A stretch of DNA of 64,000 nucleotides from an uncultured Succiniclasticum sp. (GCA_905235335.1 CAJOKZ010000002.1:939-64938), one strand, 5' to 3'. Positions 1 to 8,466 are shown, counted from the first letter of the stretch. Notes: a model not told the origin generated them from the letters alone. A program made the numbers and translations.

Positions 1-280
1 TTGCCTTCTTGATGAGGTTGAAGAATGACTTAAAGCTGCGGTCAGCAACTTTCAATGTCTGCTGAGATACGCCAGCCTGCAAAAGCCCGTAGTTCTCATT
101 TTCCTTGCAGACATGGTAATTCTCCTCATATCTCAGAAACTTCTTCTCCCGAAAGTAGTATTGTCTGATGTTGTAGAGAGCCACGTTGTAGAGATTATTG
201 CTGTACTGGCACATTTCTCGTAACATAGCGTATGCTTCTTTGGAAAGACCTCTGATGACATTTGATTGCGTTAGATACAT
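1..280 (-). CDS. tnpB: IS200/IS605-family TnpB, N-terminal part (runs off window)
   Basis: Reading the minus strand from an ATG at 280 gives an open frame to the window edge that begins MYLTQSNVIRGLSKEAY and contains YSNNLYNVALYNIRQ. This is the typical N-terminus of the TnpB/OrfB accessory protein of IS200/IS605 (IS1341-like) elements, now known as RNA-guided nucleases. Only about 93 residues are visible, so the RuvC-like catalytic residues and the zinc ribbon lie outside the window and activity cannot be judged. The upstream sequence contains a subterminal hairpin of the kind these elements use as an end (390-430). No tnpA (Y1 transposase) is visible. Confidence 0.85.
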   Translation of the reverse strand, partial: MYLTQSNVIRGLSKEAYAMLREMCQYSNNLYNVALYNIRQYYFREKKFLRYEENYHVCKENENYGLLQAGVSQQTLKVADRSFKSFFNLIKKA

Positions 281-430
281 CTTGACACCCCTTTTTGCTA
301 TATCATGATTATATAGTAAGGGTTTTAGTTTCGCAAGATGAGTTGCAGAATTTTGTGCTTTTCGCGGACATTGAACCCGCAAAAAGCACCGCCATTCATC
401 TCCCGCCTAATAGGAAGGAGTCTTCTGGCG
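1..430 (-). mobile_element. Partial IS200/IS605-type element with left-end hairpin
   Basis: The element holds the tnpB 5' part and about 150 bp of upstream sequence ending in an imperfect hairpin at 390-430 (CGCCA pairs with TGGCG, CTCC pairs with GGAG). IS200/IS605 elements have no inverted termini and are recognised through such subterminal hairpins. The exact cleavage site cannot be set from one end. The rest of the element is beyond position 1. Confidence 0.6.
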
Positions 431-439
431 ATGTACGAT

Positions 440-501
440 AAAAAAAACGATCAACCACCCTGCTCCGTCACCTTACGGAACAGGCACACACGGGCTGATC
501 G
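440..501 (-). terminator. Terminator behind the tRNA-Cys-like gene
   Basis: On the minus strand an outer stem (CGATCA at 448-453 with TGATCG at 496-501) encloses a second stem built from CCTGTTCCG and CGGAGCAGG, followed by eight Ts (447-440). It lies about 33 nt after the tRNA CCA end, so the tRNA-like gene appears to be an autonomous transcription unit. Confidence 0.75.
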
Positions 502-533
502 ACCGGCAGCTTGCAAACAGTACCGGATTAAAT

Positions 534-610
534 TGGAGGCGGCGCCTGGATTTGAACACAGGGAATGATAGTCTTGCGGACTATTGCCTTAAACGCTTGG
601 CTACGCCGCC
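534..610 (-). tRNA. Aberrant tRNA-Cys (GCA) gene or pseudogene
   Basis: The minus strand gives a 77-nt cloverleaf with a perfect 7-bp acceptor stem GGCGGCG/CGCCGCC, a D-arm GCC...GGC, an anticodon stem ATAGT/ACTAT around loop CCGCAAG, and an encoded CCA. Identity is closest to tRNA-Cys(GCA). Three core positions are abnormal: position 33 is C instead of the invariant U, the D-loop (AAGCGTTTAA) appears to have lost G19, and the T-arm carries one extra T (CCTGTGTTCAAATCCAGG), so only four T-stem pairs form. The gene still has a near-consensus promoter and a strong terminator. It may be a decaying copy or a tRNA excluded from translation. Confidence is for tRNA-Cys descent, not function. Confidence 0.7.
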
Positions 611-663
611 GCAACGGTACCTGAAATTTTGGGGATTTAATAAACCCCTAATTTCATACCGAA

Positions 664-692
664 ATAGTATAATATATCTTGGAATTTGTCAA
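664..692 (-). promoter_or_regulatory. Promoter of the tRNA-Cys-like gene
   Basis: On the minus strand a perfect -35 TTGACA (692-687) is followed by TACTAT at 17 bp or TATACT at 15 bp. The predicted transcript has a leader of roughly 45 nt with a small hairpin (GGGG...CCCC near 630-650) before the tRNA. The near-consensus -35 matches stable-RNA promoters. Confidence 0.75.
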
Positions 693-696
693 GAGG

Positions 697-963
697 CTAT
701 TTTATTTTTATGGTCAGGGCCTCGTTTTCTTTTGCCGCGTCCTGGAACACGGTGAGCATCGTCTTCCCGTATTCGCCCAGATATTCCTTTTTCTGGATCG
801 ACGCCGGCACCACGATGACCGTTTCTTCCCCGATCTCTCCCAGACAATCGTAGAGCGCGTCCAGGTTTTTGCCGTAATAGTCCGGAAGGCGCAGTGCTTT
901 TTTCAGATAGTTGTGCGCTTTCTTTTTTCCTTTAAATTCGTTTATGTCCAGCGTAATTTCCAT
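697..963 (-). CDS. Barstar-family ribonuclease inhibitor
   Basis: This 88-residue cytosolic protein matches the barstar family (usual length about 90), with the LRLPDYYGKNLDALYDCL segment that in barstar forms the RNase-binding helix and loop. It lies 14 bp downstream of the barnase-like gene on the same strand, with an AGGGGAGGT ribosome site before the ATG. The pairing shows an inhibitor that protects the producer while the enzyme is inside the cell. No signal peptide is present, as expected. Confidence 0.92.
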   Translation of the reverse strand: MEITLDINEFKGKKKAHNYLKKALRLPDYYGKNLDALYDCLGEIGEETVIVVPASIQKKEYLGEYGKTMLTVFQDAAKENEALTIKIK

Positions 964-977
964 AGCGTTACCTCCCC

Positions 978-1592
978 TCAGTACATCCTGACAAAATCGC
1001 GGTAGTGGGATCCGGAATAATAAATCAGACCATCATTGGAATAGCAGATACGTTTGGCGTTCCGGTTGCCCCTTATATAGTCGATGTCGCATTCTTTCCA
1101 GGTACGACCCTGTTTGTCCGGAAGCACCTTTTCATAGTTGCCGAACCGGTCGCCGCCGATGCTTTTGCCGGGCGCTACCTTATCCAGCGAGCCGCTTGTC
1201 TTCCATCCCAGTTTCGTGGCCTGGGCCTTGGTGATGTAATTGGGCGGCAGCGTTTTGTAAACGTGGATGTAAGCAGCCACATGGTCCTTGTCGGTATAGG
1301 CCTTTCCTTTCTCCACCTGCACCTTCGCGCCGGACGCGGATGCAGCGGTCTGGGCGCTGCCGGAGGATCCTGTTTTTATATTGGGAGAAACCTGCGGACC
1401 CGACTGTTTCTCCTGCTCTTTGGCCGTTGCCTTTCCGTCATTCAGCGATGCGCTGCTGGATCCCTTCACTGCGGTATCCGCAACTTTCGCCTGCTGCCCG
1501 GCGGCATTCGCCCCTTTCTTTTCATTGCTGCAGCCCAATACAAGGCTCAGCGTCATGACGATGGCCAGTACAATGGCAAAAATCTTTTTCAT
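978..1592 (-). CDS. Barnase-like ribonuclease, predicted lipoprotein
   Basis: A 204-residue protein with a lipoprotein signal (lipobox LVLGC, Cys21), a low-complexity Ser/Ala/Lys/Gln linker to about residue 95, and a C-terminal barnase domain of about 105 residues. The domain keeps AAYIHVYKTLPPNYITK, PGKSIGGDRFGN, GRTWKECDIDY and SHYRDF. By alignment to barnase the catalytic residues are Lys122 (K27), Glu167 (E73), Arg181 (R87) and His196 (H102). The domain should be an active guanyl-preferring RNase. Barnase is normally freely secreted, so the lipid anchor and long linker are unusual and would display the enzyme on a membrane surface. A good ribosome site (AAGGGGG) precedes the ATG, and the barstar gene follows in the same operon. 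Confidence 0.92.
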   Translation of the reverse strand: MKKIFAIVLAIVMTLSLVLGCSNEKKGANAAGQQAKVADTAVKGSSSASLNDGKATAKEQEKQSGPQVSPNIKTGSSGSAQTAASASGAKVQVEKGKAYTDKDHVAAYIHVYKTLPPNYITKAQATKLGWKTSGSLDKVAPGKSIGGDRFGNYEKVLPDKQGRTWKECDIDYIRGNRNAKRICYSNDGLIYYSGSHYRDFVRMY

Positions 1593-1650
1593 CCCGAATC
1601 ATTCCCCCTTCTGTGTTTTTGTAAAATCTTATGATGCAGGTCGGTTGTTC

Positions 1651-2859
1651 TTATAATTTCAGTTTTCCCACGGTATGTTGGATGACAGGGCGTACCGCCG
1701 TTTCCTGTTCCCCTTTAAATACAAAGCCCAGCTCGATCACATTCCCGTCTTTCACAAAGGTGTAACTTTCGTTCCGGCTTCCGTTGACTTCATACGTTGC
1801 CTTGACGCAGACCGCGCCGTTCACCTCGGTAAAAACGCCCCGGTATCCGGTTGCGGCATCCTTGGTATCCGCAGCCAGTTTCCGGCAAAGCCCTTCCAGC
1901 ACCGCCTCCTTTTCCTGTGCTGTCAGACCCGAAAGGCTTGCCGGCATGAAACCGTACGGTTCCTTCGGGGACGCCACCAGTCCGATCATGATGCTTTCGT
2001 TACCGTAGATCTCCATGGATTTTTCCAGTTCGGTGGGATCCTTCAGATTGATGCAGGAGGCAGGCACCTCTGTTTCAAAGGAAGTGTCGCGGATCCGGAT
2101 CTTCTTCCATACCTGTTCAATCCGCACGCTCTGCATCCATTCCGGGATTTGTCCGTTGTACCGGGGATATGTTTTTTCGTACATCATGTACATGACCACA
2201 AACATTCGGTTCTGTGTCACAAAGACATATTCATCCCGCACCAGCCGCTGCTTTCCGTCAGTCGTAAGCGTAGAGGATACAACGTGGATGGCTTTCTGCC
2301 CGTTGATATCCTCTTCCTTGCAGAGGCTGATCTTTTTGTCGTTGGCGCTATCCTTTACGCTGCTCTTCACCATGCGAATAAAATCGTTGCGAAACTCATC
2401 CACCTGGAAGGGCATCAGCGGGCCATTGTTATCGATCGCCGACGCGTCGATGGCAAGACGCAGCCCTGTTTCTGTGTTCTCGCCCCGCAGCACCGCCACC
2501 GGGTTCACCCCGACAGGATACATCGTCAGCTCGCCGGGCACATAGACACGAAACCCGTCCTTGTCGTCCCGGAACTCCACCACGTCCGGTCTTCCTTCCA
2601 CAGGCACTGTGACAGGATAGGATTTTTCTTCCGACGCAACGGGGCCCGATTTCTCAGTTTCCGGAGAAACGGCTGCTTTCCCCTCTCCCGGGCCGGGCTG
2701 CGCCGGCTCGATTTTTACCAAAGCCGGGCCGGCAGGCCGGGGTACCGCTTCCGCCCAGGCCGGGGTACCGCAAACGGTCATCCCCAGAATTAAAATCGCC
2801 GAGCATAATAAAAAACCGATAAGCTCTTTCTTTTTCAACTTGATACCTGCTTTCCGCAT
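1651..2859 (-). CDS. Exported protein of unknown function
   Basis: A 402-residue protein with an N-terminal signal segment (KKKELIGFLLCSAILILGM then TPAWA), a Pro/Glu-rich linker to about residue 90, and two mixed alpha/beta halves. The first half contains DDKDGFRVYVPGELTMYPVG and FQVDEFRNDFIRMVK; the second contains RDTSFETEVPAS and ESIMIGLVASPKEP. The halves resemble each other in layout, as in PsbP/DcrB-like (DUF1795) proteins, but I cannot prove family membership. The ATG at 2859 has no good ribosome site. A TTG eight codons in (MKKKELIGF) is preceded by GCAGG at suitable spacing and would give a more typical signal peptide. It lies 58 bp upstream of the barnase-like gene on the same strand and may share its transcript. 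Confidence 0.75.
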   Translation of the reverse strand: MRKAGIKLKKKELIGFLLCSAILILGMTVCGTPAWAEAVPRPAGPALVKIEPAQPGPGEGKAAVSPETEKSGPVASEEKSYPVTVPVEGRPDVVEFRDDKDGFRVYVPGELTMYPVGVNPVAVLRGENTETGLRLAIDASAIDNNGPLMPFQVDEFRNDFIRMVKSSVKDSANDKKISLCKEEDINGQKAIHVVSSTLTTDGKQRLVRDEYVFVTQNRMFVVMYMMYEKTYPRYNGQIPEWMQSVRIEQVWKKIRIRDTSFETEVPASCINLKDPTELEKSMEIYGNESIMIGLVASPKEPYGFMPASLSGLTAQEKEAVLEGLCRKLAADTKDAATGYRGVFTEVNGAVCVKATYEVNGSRNESYTFVKDGNVIELGFVFKGEQETAVRPVIQHTVGKLKL

Positions 2860-3084
2860 GGGGGTGCCTGAAGCCTTCTCCTGCCGAAAGAAGCCGGCTT
2901 CGCATCCCCGCCTGCCATTGAATCATAATCAAAACCTGTGTCAAAATTATGGTATTTCAGAAAACGCCGGTAACGGAACCATTCTTTCTTCGCGTGCGTG
3001 ACCGTTGATCCGGTTACACAGCATCCCGTTTCCTGAAATCCGCTGTCCAGTTTCCGTTCCGGCAAAAACTTTATTATTATATTG

Positions 3085-3113
3085 TGGTAACTATGGTAAT
3101 GAAATGATATAAT
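3085..3113 (+). promoter_or_regulatory. Likely promoter of the tannase-like gene
   Basis: A perfect -10 TATAAT (3108-3113) lies 17 bp after a weak -35 TGGTAA (3085-3090). The rest of the 2860-3227 gap is AT-rich leader with a small inverted repeat (ATCGC...GCGAT near 3150). I see no other gene in the gap. Confidence 0.6.
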
Positions 3114-3227
3114 ATAAAATACATAGTCAGTATATCACAAATCGCGTATTATCGCTAAGCGATTCATAAGTTTATCCGTAAAATCCGTAAACCGGATTCA
3201 ACAACCCATAAGAAGGAGCGTCAAAAC

Positions 3228-5591
3228 ATGAAGAAACGGCTTTCTTTAGTCAATAGATATCTTGCGACAGCGGCCCTTGCCGTCCTGCTGTCATCCCCGG
3301 TATCGGCGGAAACGGTCAATCCGGAAACCGCCGGCCAGTCCGGCCTATCCCCCAAGGTGGTCACGGCCCCTTCACCGGCAGCAGAAACAACAGCTTCGGA
3401 AACCGGTGCCGGCCAGAAGGCCGTAGCAGCCGATGCATCCTCCCCCGCTTCGCCGTCAGTCAATACGGCAGCCACTTCCGCGCCAGACGGTGGAGATAAC
3501 CCGGATATCAAGGATCATTCCGCTGAGTTCAAACCCATCGTTAACGAATTCCTGAAGGAAGGCGAAGGCATCCCCGGCAGCGAGGTGCCCTATTACAGTG
3601 AACGGGACCTTACCCGAAAGGAATGGAATGCCATCAGCAGTGTTGAAAAAGATATACGGATCCTCCAGCGGGAACGGCAAAAGTTCTTCAAAGACCGTAC
3701 GAAAGAGAAAGGCAATAAAAAAAGTGACTTCGACAAAGCCTTTCGCGGCCGCCAAAAATACAGCATAAAATTTGATCCGGATGATTATACGAAAAAGACT
3801 ATGGACGCCAACGGCGAGCCGGTTGCTTTTCGTGCGTATGAACACCTTGTCTATGTGGAAAAACCTTACGAACCGGAATATCAGATGCTGAGCATCTACA
3901 TTCCCGAAGGGTATTTCAGGGGGGAAACGATCAACGGCTTTACCGCAAAAACTGCCCCCATCTTCATGCCTAACGGCGTAGGCGGGTATATGCCCGGAAA
4001 AATCATCGAACCGATGGAAGAGTCACGGCATGGCGGGGCCAATTCCGTGTTATATGCGCTAAGCAACGGATATGTGGTGGTCTCCCCCGCTATCCGCGGC
4101 CGTTCCCTGCACAGCAACGGCTACGATACCGGCAAAGCCCCGGCTTTGATCACTGACTACAAGGCGGCCGTGCGTTTCGTGCGGCACAACCGGAAGAACG
4201 GCCGGATTCCCGCCGGGGACACGGAAAAGATCATCGCCAGCGGCACCAGCGCAGGCGGCGCTTTGTCAGCCCTGTTAGGCGCCACCGGAAATGCCGCAGA
4301 ATATGTTCCTTTCCTGAAAGAAATAGGGGCAGCCAAAGAACGGGATGATATCTTCGCGGCCATGGCCTACTGCCCCGTCACCAATCTGGAAAATGCGGAC
4401 ATGGCCTACGAATGGATGTTCCATGACGCTGACAGGTATTATAACGCAACACCGGCAAGCGGTGACGGCCCGTCCGCGGACAAACCGGACGCGCCTTCCG
4501 ATACCGCGCGGCAAGGACGACGTGGCAAGGTTCCTGCAGATACGGCAGGCACCCTGATCACCCCGGAACAAAAAGAAATATCCACCGAACTGAGGGAAAA
4601 ATTTTCCGAATACCTGAATAATCTCGGGCTGCACGATTCCATGAGCAACCTTATGAATCTGACTCCGGACGGGGATGGGCTTTTCCGGGAATACGTCGAA
4701 TCCCTGTATCTGGAATCCGCCCAGGATGCCATCGACTCCGGGGAAGACCTGAAAAAGGTTCCCTGGCTCACCATCTCCGAAGGACAGGCCGTACATATGG
4801 ACTTTCCGAAATATATAAACGCCGTAAAACGGCTAAAGGGAGTCCCTGCCTTTGATGCCTTTGACATGTCCACAGGCGAAAACAACGAATTCGGCACGGT
4901 TGATATCCCGAACCGGCATTTTACCCGGTATGCAATGGAACACAGCCGGTTTGTGACAGTCCCCACACTGGAGGAAGAGGCGGAAAAAAAGAAGGAAAAA
5001 GATACAGCCAACCGCCTCGCCGATCCGCTTATGAAACGGTGGCTGCAAAAAGCAAATCTGGAAGAACAGATGGAAAAGGATAAACTGGACTGGTCCCAGT
5101 ATATGGCGGACTGGCAGACCGTCCGGATGATGAATCCCATGCGTTTTATCGGTCTTGAAAATGTGAAAACGGCCCCCAACTGGCGCATCCGCCACGGCTC
5201 CCTGGACAGGGATACGGCAGTAGCGATTCCGGCCATGCTGGCGCTGCGGCTGAAAAATACCGGGAAGACCGTTGACTTTAAGGTTCCCTGGGGATATGGC
5301 CATGACGGGGATTACGATTTGCCGGATTTATTCGCTTGGACCGACCGTGTCGCAAAACTGAAAGACAAGACAGATGAAATGATAAAAGCGGGAATACTCC
5401 TGCCGGATGGAACAAAGCCGGAACCTGCCGTCCGGGATCAAGTCCCGGAAACGGAGACGAATGCCGATCCTGTTATGCAGCCAAAATCCGAATCCAATGA
5501 GTTAACAACGGAAACGAATGCACAGCCGGATGTCGCCTCTCCGGAAGTAATCGGCGATGTTAAAACATCTGATGACGAAAAGCCGTATTAA
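3228..5591 (+). CDS. Exported tannase-like alpha/beta hydrolase (subtype B)
   Basis: A 787-residue secreted hydrolase. Residues 1-27 form a signal peptide (AVLLSSPVSA), followed by a low-complexity Thr/Ala/Pro/Ser stretch to about 100. The core has the nucleophile elbow GTSAGGALSALLGATGN (Ser341) after DYKAAVRFVRHN, the acid region RHGSLDRDTAVA (Asp660 or Asp662) and the terminal His in GYGHDGDYDLPDLFAW (His692). These three blocks match the bacterial subtype-B tannase/feruloyl esterase family (Lactobacillus plantarum TanLp1 type), which cleaves galloyl esters. It is far longer than the roughly 470-residue TanLp1, with acidic inserts near 410-450 and a charged C-terminal tail after about 720. 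The ribosome site AAGAAGGAG and TATAAT promoter support the start. The substrate is inferred, not shown. Confidence 0.8.
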   Translation: MKKRLSLVNRYLATAALAVLLSSPVSAETVNPETAGQSGLSPKVVTAPSPAAETTASETGAGQKAVAADASSPASPSVNTAATSAPDGGDNPDIKDHSAEFKPIVNEFLKEGEGIPGSEVPYYSERDLTRKEWNAISSVEKDIRILQRERQKFFKDRTKEKGNKKSDFDKAFRGRQKYSIKFDPDDYTKKTMDANGEPVAFRAYEHLVYVEKPYEPEYQMLSIYIPEGYFRGETINGFTAKTAPIFMPNGVGGYMPGKIIEPMEESRHGGANSVLYALSNGYVVVSPAIRGRSLHSNGYDTGKAPALITDYKAAVRFVRHNRKNGRIPAGDTEKIIASGTSAGGALSALLGATGNAAEYVPFLKEIGAAKERDDIFAAMAYCPVTNLENADMAYEWMFHDADRYYNATPASGDGPSADKPDAPSDTARQGRRGKVPADTAGTLITPEQKEISTELREKFSEYLNNLGLHDSMSNLMNLTPDGDGLFREYVESLYLESAQDAIDSGEDLKKVPWLTISEGQAVHMDFPKYINAVKRLKGVPAFDAFDMSTGENNEFGTVDIPNRHFTRYAMEHSRFVTVPTLEEEAEKKKEKDTANRLADPLMKRWLQKANLEEQMEKDKLDWSQYMADWQTVRMMNPMRFIGLENVKTAPNWRIRHGSLDRDTAVAIPAMLALRLKNTGKTVDFKVPWGYGHDGDYDLPDLFAWTDRVAKLKDKTDEMIKAGILLPDGTKPEPAVRDQVPETETNADPVMQPKSESNELTTETNAQPDVASPEVIGDVKTSDDEKPY

Positions 5592-5700
5592 ATCAGAACC
5601 CCGAACAGGTTTCGGACTCCCGAAACAGAAATTAATAGGCTTATCCCCTTCTTTCAGGTTCTTTTTTATCTGACAAAACTTTCCACACTGCACACATTAA

Positions 5701-5745
5701 AACAGCAGCAGATTACAGATTCCGTAGTCTGCTGCTGTTTGTTAT
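5701..5745. terminator. Bidirectional terminator between convergent genes
   Basis: A perfect 12-bp stem AACAGCAGCAGA / TCTGCTGCTGTT (5701-5712 with 5728-5739) lies between the tannase-like gene and the convergent symporter gene, with a T-rich plus-strand tail. Confidence 0.75.
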
Positions 5746-5772
5746 TGTATTCCTTTTTTAATTTTCCCGACT

Positions 5773-7194
5773 TTACTTAACGCTCCCCGCCTCTTTCTTC
5801 AGCTCCGGAGGCGTGATCGGCTCATTGTCGATAACGCGAACCACAAGCAGGGTAATGGTGCAGATGATCCATTCAAAATAAATGGGATGCGGCAGTACCC
5901 GGATCGACGGGAACATCTGCCAGGCCAGAAGGCCAATCATGCCGACCAGCGTGGTATAGAACGCCGTATTGCGGCGGCACAGGCCTGGCGCGAACATCGT
6001 AGCCAAAAATACCAGCGTAAAGGCGGTAGTCAGGCTCAGTCCCGTCATCATCATCTTCACGATACCCACCGCGTTAAAGGCCATCCACAGGGTTACCAGG
6101 CCCACGGCAAAGATGATCATGCGGCTGGCTTTCATATATTTCTCCGGCGTGATATCCGGATTGAAGAAACGTTTGTAAATATCCTGGGAGATCAATGTCC
6201 CTGCCCCAAGCAGGATGGTACAGGCCGTAGATACGTCCGCCGCCCAGAGGGCTGCCAGCGTGATACCGGAAGAAAACGGATCCAGGCTCATGATGATCTT
6301 CGGCAGGGCCAGGGTCGGATTGATATCCGGATACTGGGCTTTCGCCGCCATGCCCAACACGGCGGAAAGGAAGCCGATGGGGAAAATGATCAGGCCGCCG
6401 AGGACGAACCCGTTCCGCGCGGCGCTCTCGGATTTTGCGCTGGTAGCGATCTGCACCGGTGCACCAGTGACGGTCTGCGTCATCATAACGATGATCCATC
6501 CGATCAGCATGGCCATGGTCAGGCCGCCGAAGGGATCCGCCCAGTCAAAGGGCATCGGGGGCAGCTTCGCGACGATGCCGGCCATGCCGCCGTCACGGAG
6601 CAGCACCTTCACCATACAGAAGATGATGCCGAAGTAGATGATAAAGACACTCAACACACTGGAAAGGCCTGACGACCACATGCCACCAATGACCGTAATG
6701 CCGATAAACACGACCGCGCTGGTGATCATGCCGGTACGCATGGTGAAGATATCCGGCATCAGCGTGGACAGGATGGAACCGCCTGCCACATACTGCAGGG
6801 ACGTGATGCACGACAGGACGATGGCCAGCGCGATAACGCTGATGATGCGCGCTTTTTTGTCGTAACACCGTTCAAAGAGCTCAGGCACCGTGGTGCATTC
6901 CAGCTTACGGTACCGGCCCGCGGCCACAAGGCCCATAAAGATAGCGCCGATAGACCAGGCGCCGTTATACCAACCGGCCGACAAGCCGATTCGGGTCGCG
7001 CTTTCCGCCACACCTACCGTGGACGCCGCGCCTACTGCCATACCGGTAACGCTGATCCCGATCAATACCGCGCTGAACTTGCGCCCGGCGAACTGGTATT
7101 CCGTAGCGCTTGTTTCCGCCCGGTGCTTCACATAAAACGAGATAGCGAACAACAACGCCACATACAAAACTACGATAACCAACTGAACTGACAT
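5773..7194 (-). CDS. Sodium:solute symporter (SSS family)
   Basis: A very hydrophobic protein of about 473 residues with some 12-13 membrane segments. It contains the SSS-family motif region TEYQFAGRKFSAVLIGISVT near the N-terminus and AALWAADVSTACTILLGAGT in the second half. The substrate cannot be told from sequence; relatives move solutes such as proline, pantothenate, acetate or sugars with sodium. The frame extends upstream to 7263, but the ATG at 7194 (MSVQLVIVVLYV) is preceded by AGGAGAGG at good spacing and starts directly with a membrane helix. A promoter lies about 70 bp upstream. The gene is monocistronic and convergent with the tannase-like gene. Confidence 0.88.
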   Translation of the reverse strand: MSVQLVIVVLYVALLFAISFYVKHRAETSATEYQFAGRKFSAVLIGISVTGMAVGAASTVGVAESATRIGLSAGWYNGAWSIGAIFMGLVAAGRYRKLECTTVPELFERCYDKKARIISVIALAIVLSCITSLQYVAGGSILSTLMPDIFTMRTGMITSAVVFIGITVIGGMWSSGLSSVLSVFIIYFGIIFCMVKVLLRDGGMAGIVAKLPPMPFDWADPFGGLTMAMLIGWIIVMMTQTVTGAPVQIATSAKSESAARNGFVLGGLIIFPIGFLSAVLGMAAKAQYPDINPTLALPKIIMSLDPFSSGITLAALWAADVSTACTILLGAGTLISQDIYKRFFNPDITPEKYMKASRMIIFAVGLVTLWMAFNAVGIVKMMMTGLSLTTAFTLVFLATMFAPGLCRRNTAFYTTLVGMIGLLAWQMFPSIRVLPHPIYFEWIICTITLLVVRVIDNEPITPPELKKEAGSVK

Positions 7195-7265
7195 CTTACA
7201 CAACCTCTCCTGTTTTCCGCGGGACCTTTGCAAACCCGTTCCGGAAACATTTATTTTGCCCATAT

Positions 7266-7293
7266 ACTATAATGAACAAACGTCCTTTGCAAA
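7266..7293 (-). promoter_or_regulatory. Promoter of the symporter gene
   Basis: On the minus strand, -35 TTTGCA (7293-7288), a 16-bp spacer and -10 TATAGT (7271-7266). Just upstream lies an inverted repeat TGAAA-CA-TTTCA near 7310-7321 that could bind a regulator. Confidence 0.6.
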
Positions 7294-7463
7294 AAGACAT
7301 ATTATTGCAATGAAACATTTCATCATTCAGTATATGGTGCTATTTTATCACAAGATTTAAAAGAAGTAAAATAAATAAATTAAAATCATACGGATTTTTT
7401 TATATTCCCCTGTAACCACTATGCAGTTTCCGCGCATTAACGCGGAAGTTTCAGAAAAACACC

Positions 7464-7493
7464 TTGTAACATCCGCCGCATTTATGCTAAAAT
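7464..7493 (+). promoter_or_regulatory. Promoter of purC
   Basis: -35 TTGTAA (7464-7469), an 18-bp spacer ending in an extended TG, and -10 TAAAAT (7488-7493), about 57 bp before the purC start. I see no purine-riboswitch signature in this short leader. Confidence 0.6.
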
Positions 7494-7549
7494 TTAATAT
7501 AAGTTTTTATATTGTGCAGCCGTCCTGCACCAAAGAAAGGGAGATAAAC

Positions 7550-8416
7550 ATGAAAGAATACAAGCCTTTTAAATCCGGCAAAGTCCGCGAATTATACGAT
7601 CTGGGCGACAGTCTGGTCATGGTATGCACCGACCGCATCTCCGCCTTTGATGTGATCCTGAAGGACCCCGTTCCCGAAAAGGGCGCAATCCTGAACAAGA
7701 TGTCCCGGTTCTGGTTTGATTTCACCCGGGATATCGTTCCGAACCATATGATCTCCATCGACACCAAAGATATGCCTGAATTTTTCCAGACCCCGGAATT
7801 CGAGGGCCGCAGCATGAAGACGCAAAAACTGGAGATGCTTCCGGTAGAGTGTATCGTTCGCGGTTACATCACCGGCAGCGGCTGGGAAAGCTATAAAAAA
7901 GAGGGGAATATCTGCGGCATCCAGCTGCCGGAAGGCCTGCAGGAATGCCAGAAGCTGCCCGAACCTTTATTCACCCCCTCTACCAAAGCGCCCATCGGCG
8001 AACACGATATGAACATCTCCATGGAAGAAGGAGCCGTATGGGTTGACAAATTCTTCCCCGGCAAGGGCAAGGAATACATGGAAAAGATGCGCGACCTGAC
8101 CCTGGCACTGTACAAAAAGTGTGCCGATTACGCACTGGAACGGGGCATCATCATCGCCGACACCAAGTTCGAATTCGGCCTGGATAAAGAAGGCAACGTG
8201 GTGCTGGGCGACGAAATGCTGACCCCGGACAACAGTCGGTTCTGGCCGCTGGAAGGCTATGAAGCGGGAAAATCCCAACCTTCTTATGACAAGCAATTCG
8301 TCCGCGACTATCTGAAAGCCAACAACGCGGAAAGCCTTTCGCCGGAAGTGCTGGAAAAAACCGTGGAAAAATATAAGGAAGCTTATGAACTGCTTACCGG
8401 CAAAAAGTTCGCATAA
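7550..8416 (+). CDS. purC: SAICAR synthetase
   Basis: Phosphoribosylaminoimidazole-succinocarboxamide synthase, joining CAIR and aspartate in purine biosynthesis. This 288-residue form keeps KSGKVRELYDLGDSLVMVCTDR at the N-terminus, VECIVRGYITGSGWESYK and IADTKFEFGL in the ATP/substrate site, and LGDEMLTPDNSRFWPLEGYE. It belongs to the longer bacterial/fungal type rather than the roughly 237-residue Escherichia coli type. The frame is open further upstream, but the ATG at 7550 has AAAGGGAG at correct spacing and matches the conserved start. It stands alone here, with its own promoter and a strong terminator, away from other pur genes. Confidence 0.97.
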   Translation: MKEYKPFKSGKVRELYDLGDSLVMVCTDRISAFDVILKDPVPEKGAILNKMSRFWFDFTRDIVPNHMISIDTKDMPEFFQTPEFEGRSMKTQKLEMLPVECIVRGYITGSGWESYKKEGNICGIQLPEGLQECQKLPEPLFTPSTKAPIGEHDMNISMEEGAVWVDKFFPGKGKEYMEKMRDLTLALYKKCADYALERGIIIADTKFEFGLDKEGNVVLGDEMLTPDNSRFWPLEGYEAGKSQPSYDKQFVRDYLKANNAESLSPEVLEKTVEKYKEAYELLTGKKFA

Positions 8417-8466
8417 GCTGTACTGCAATGTAAGTTATACTGTAACAACAGAATCCTGAAAAGCTA

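Noticed and set aside
1-610. tRNA-associated genomic island boundary
   Set aside because: An IS end lies near the tRNA-like gene, but there is no integrase and no direct repeat of the tRNA 3' end that I could find.
697-1592. Barnase/barstar as a contact-dependent-inhibition toxin tip
   Set aside because: The RNase carries only a lipoprotein signal and linker; no delivery or filament domain is attached.
7195-7549. Purine riboswitch upstream of purC
   Set aside because: The leader after the promoter is only about 50 nt and lacks the conserved three-way-junction sequences.
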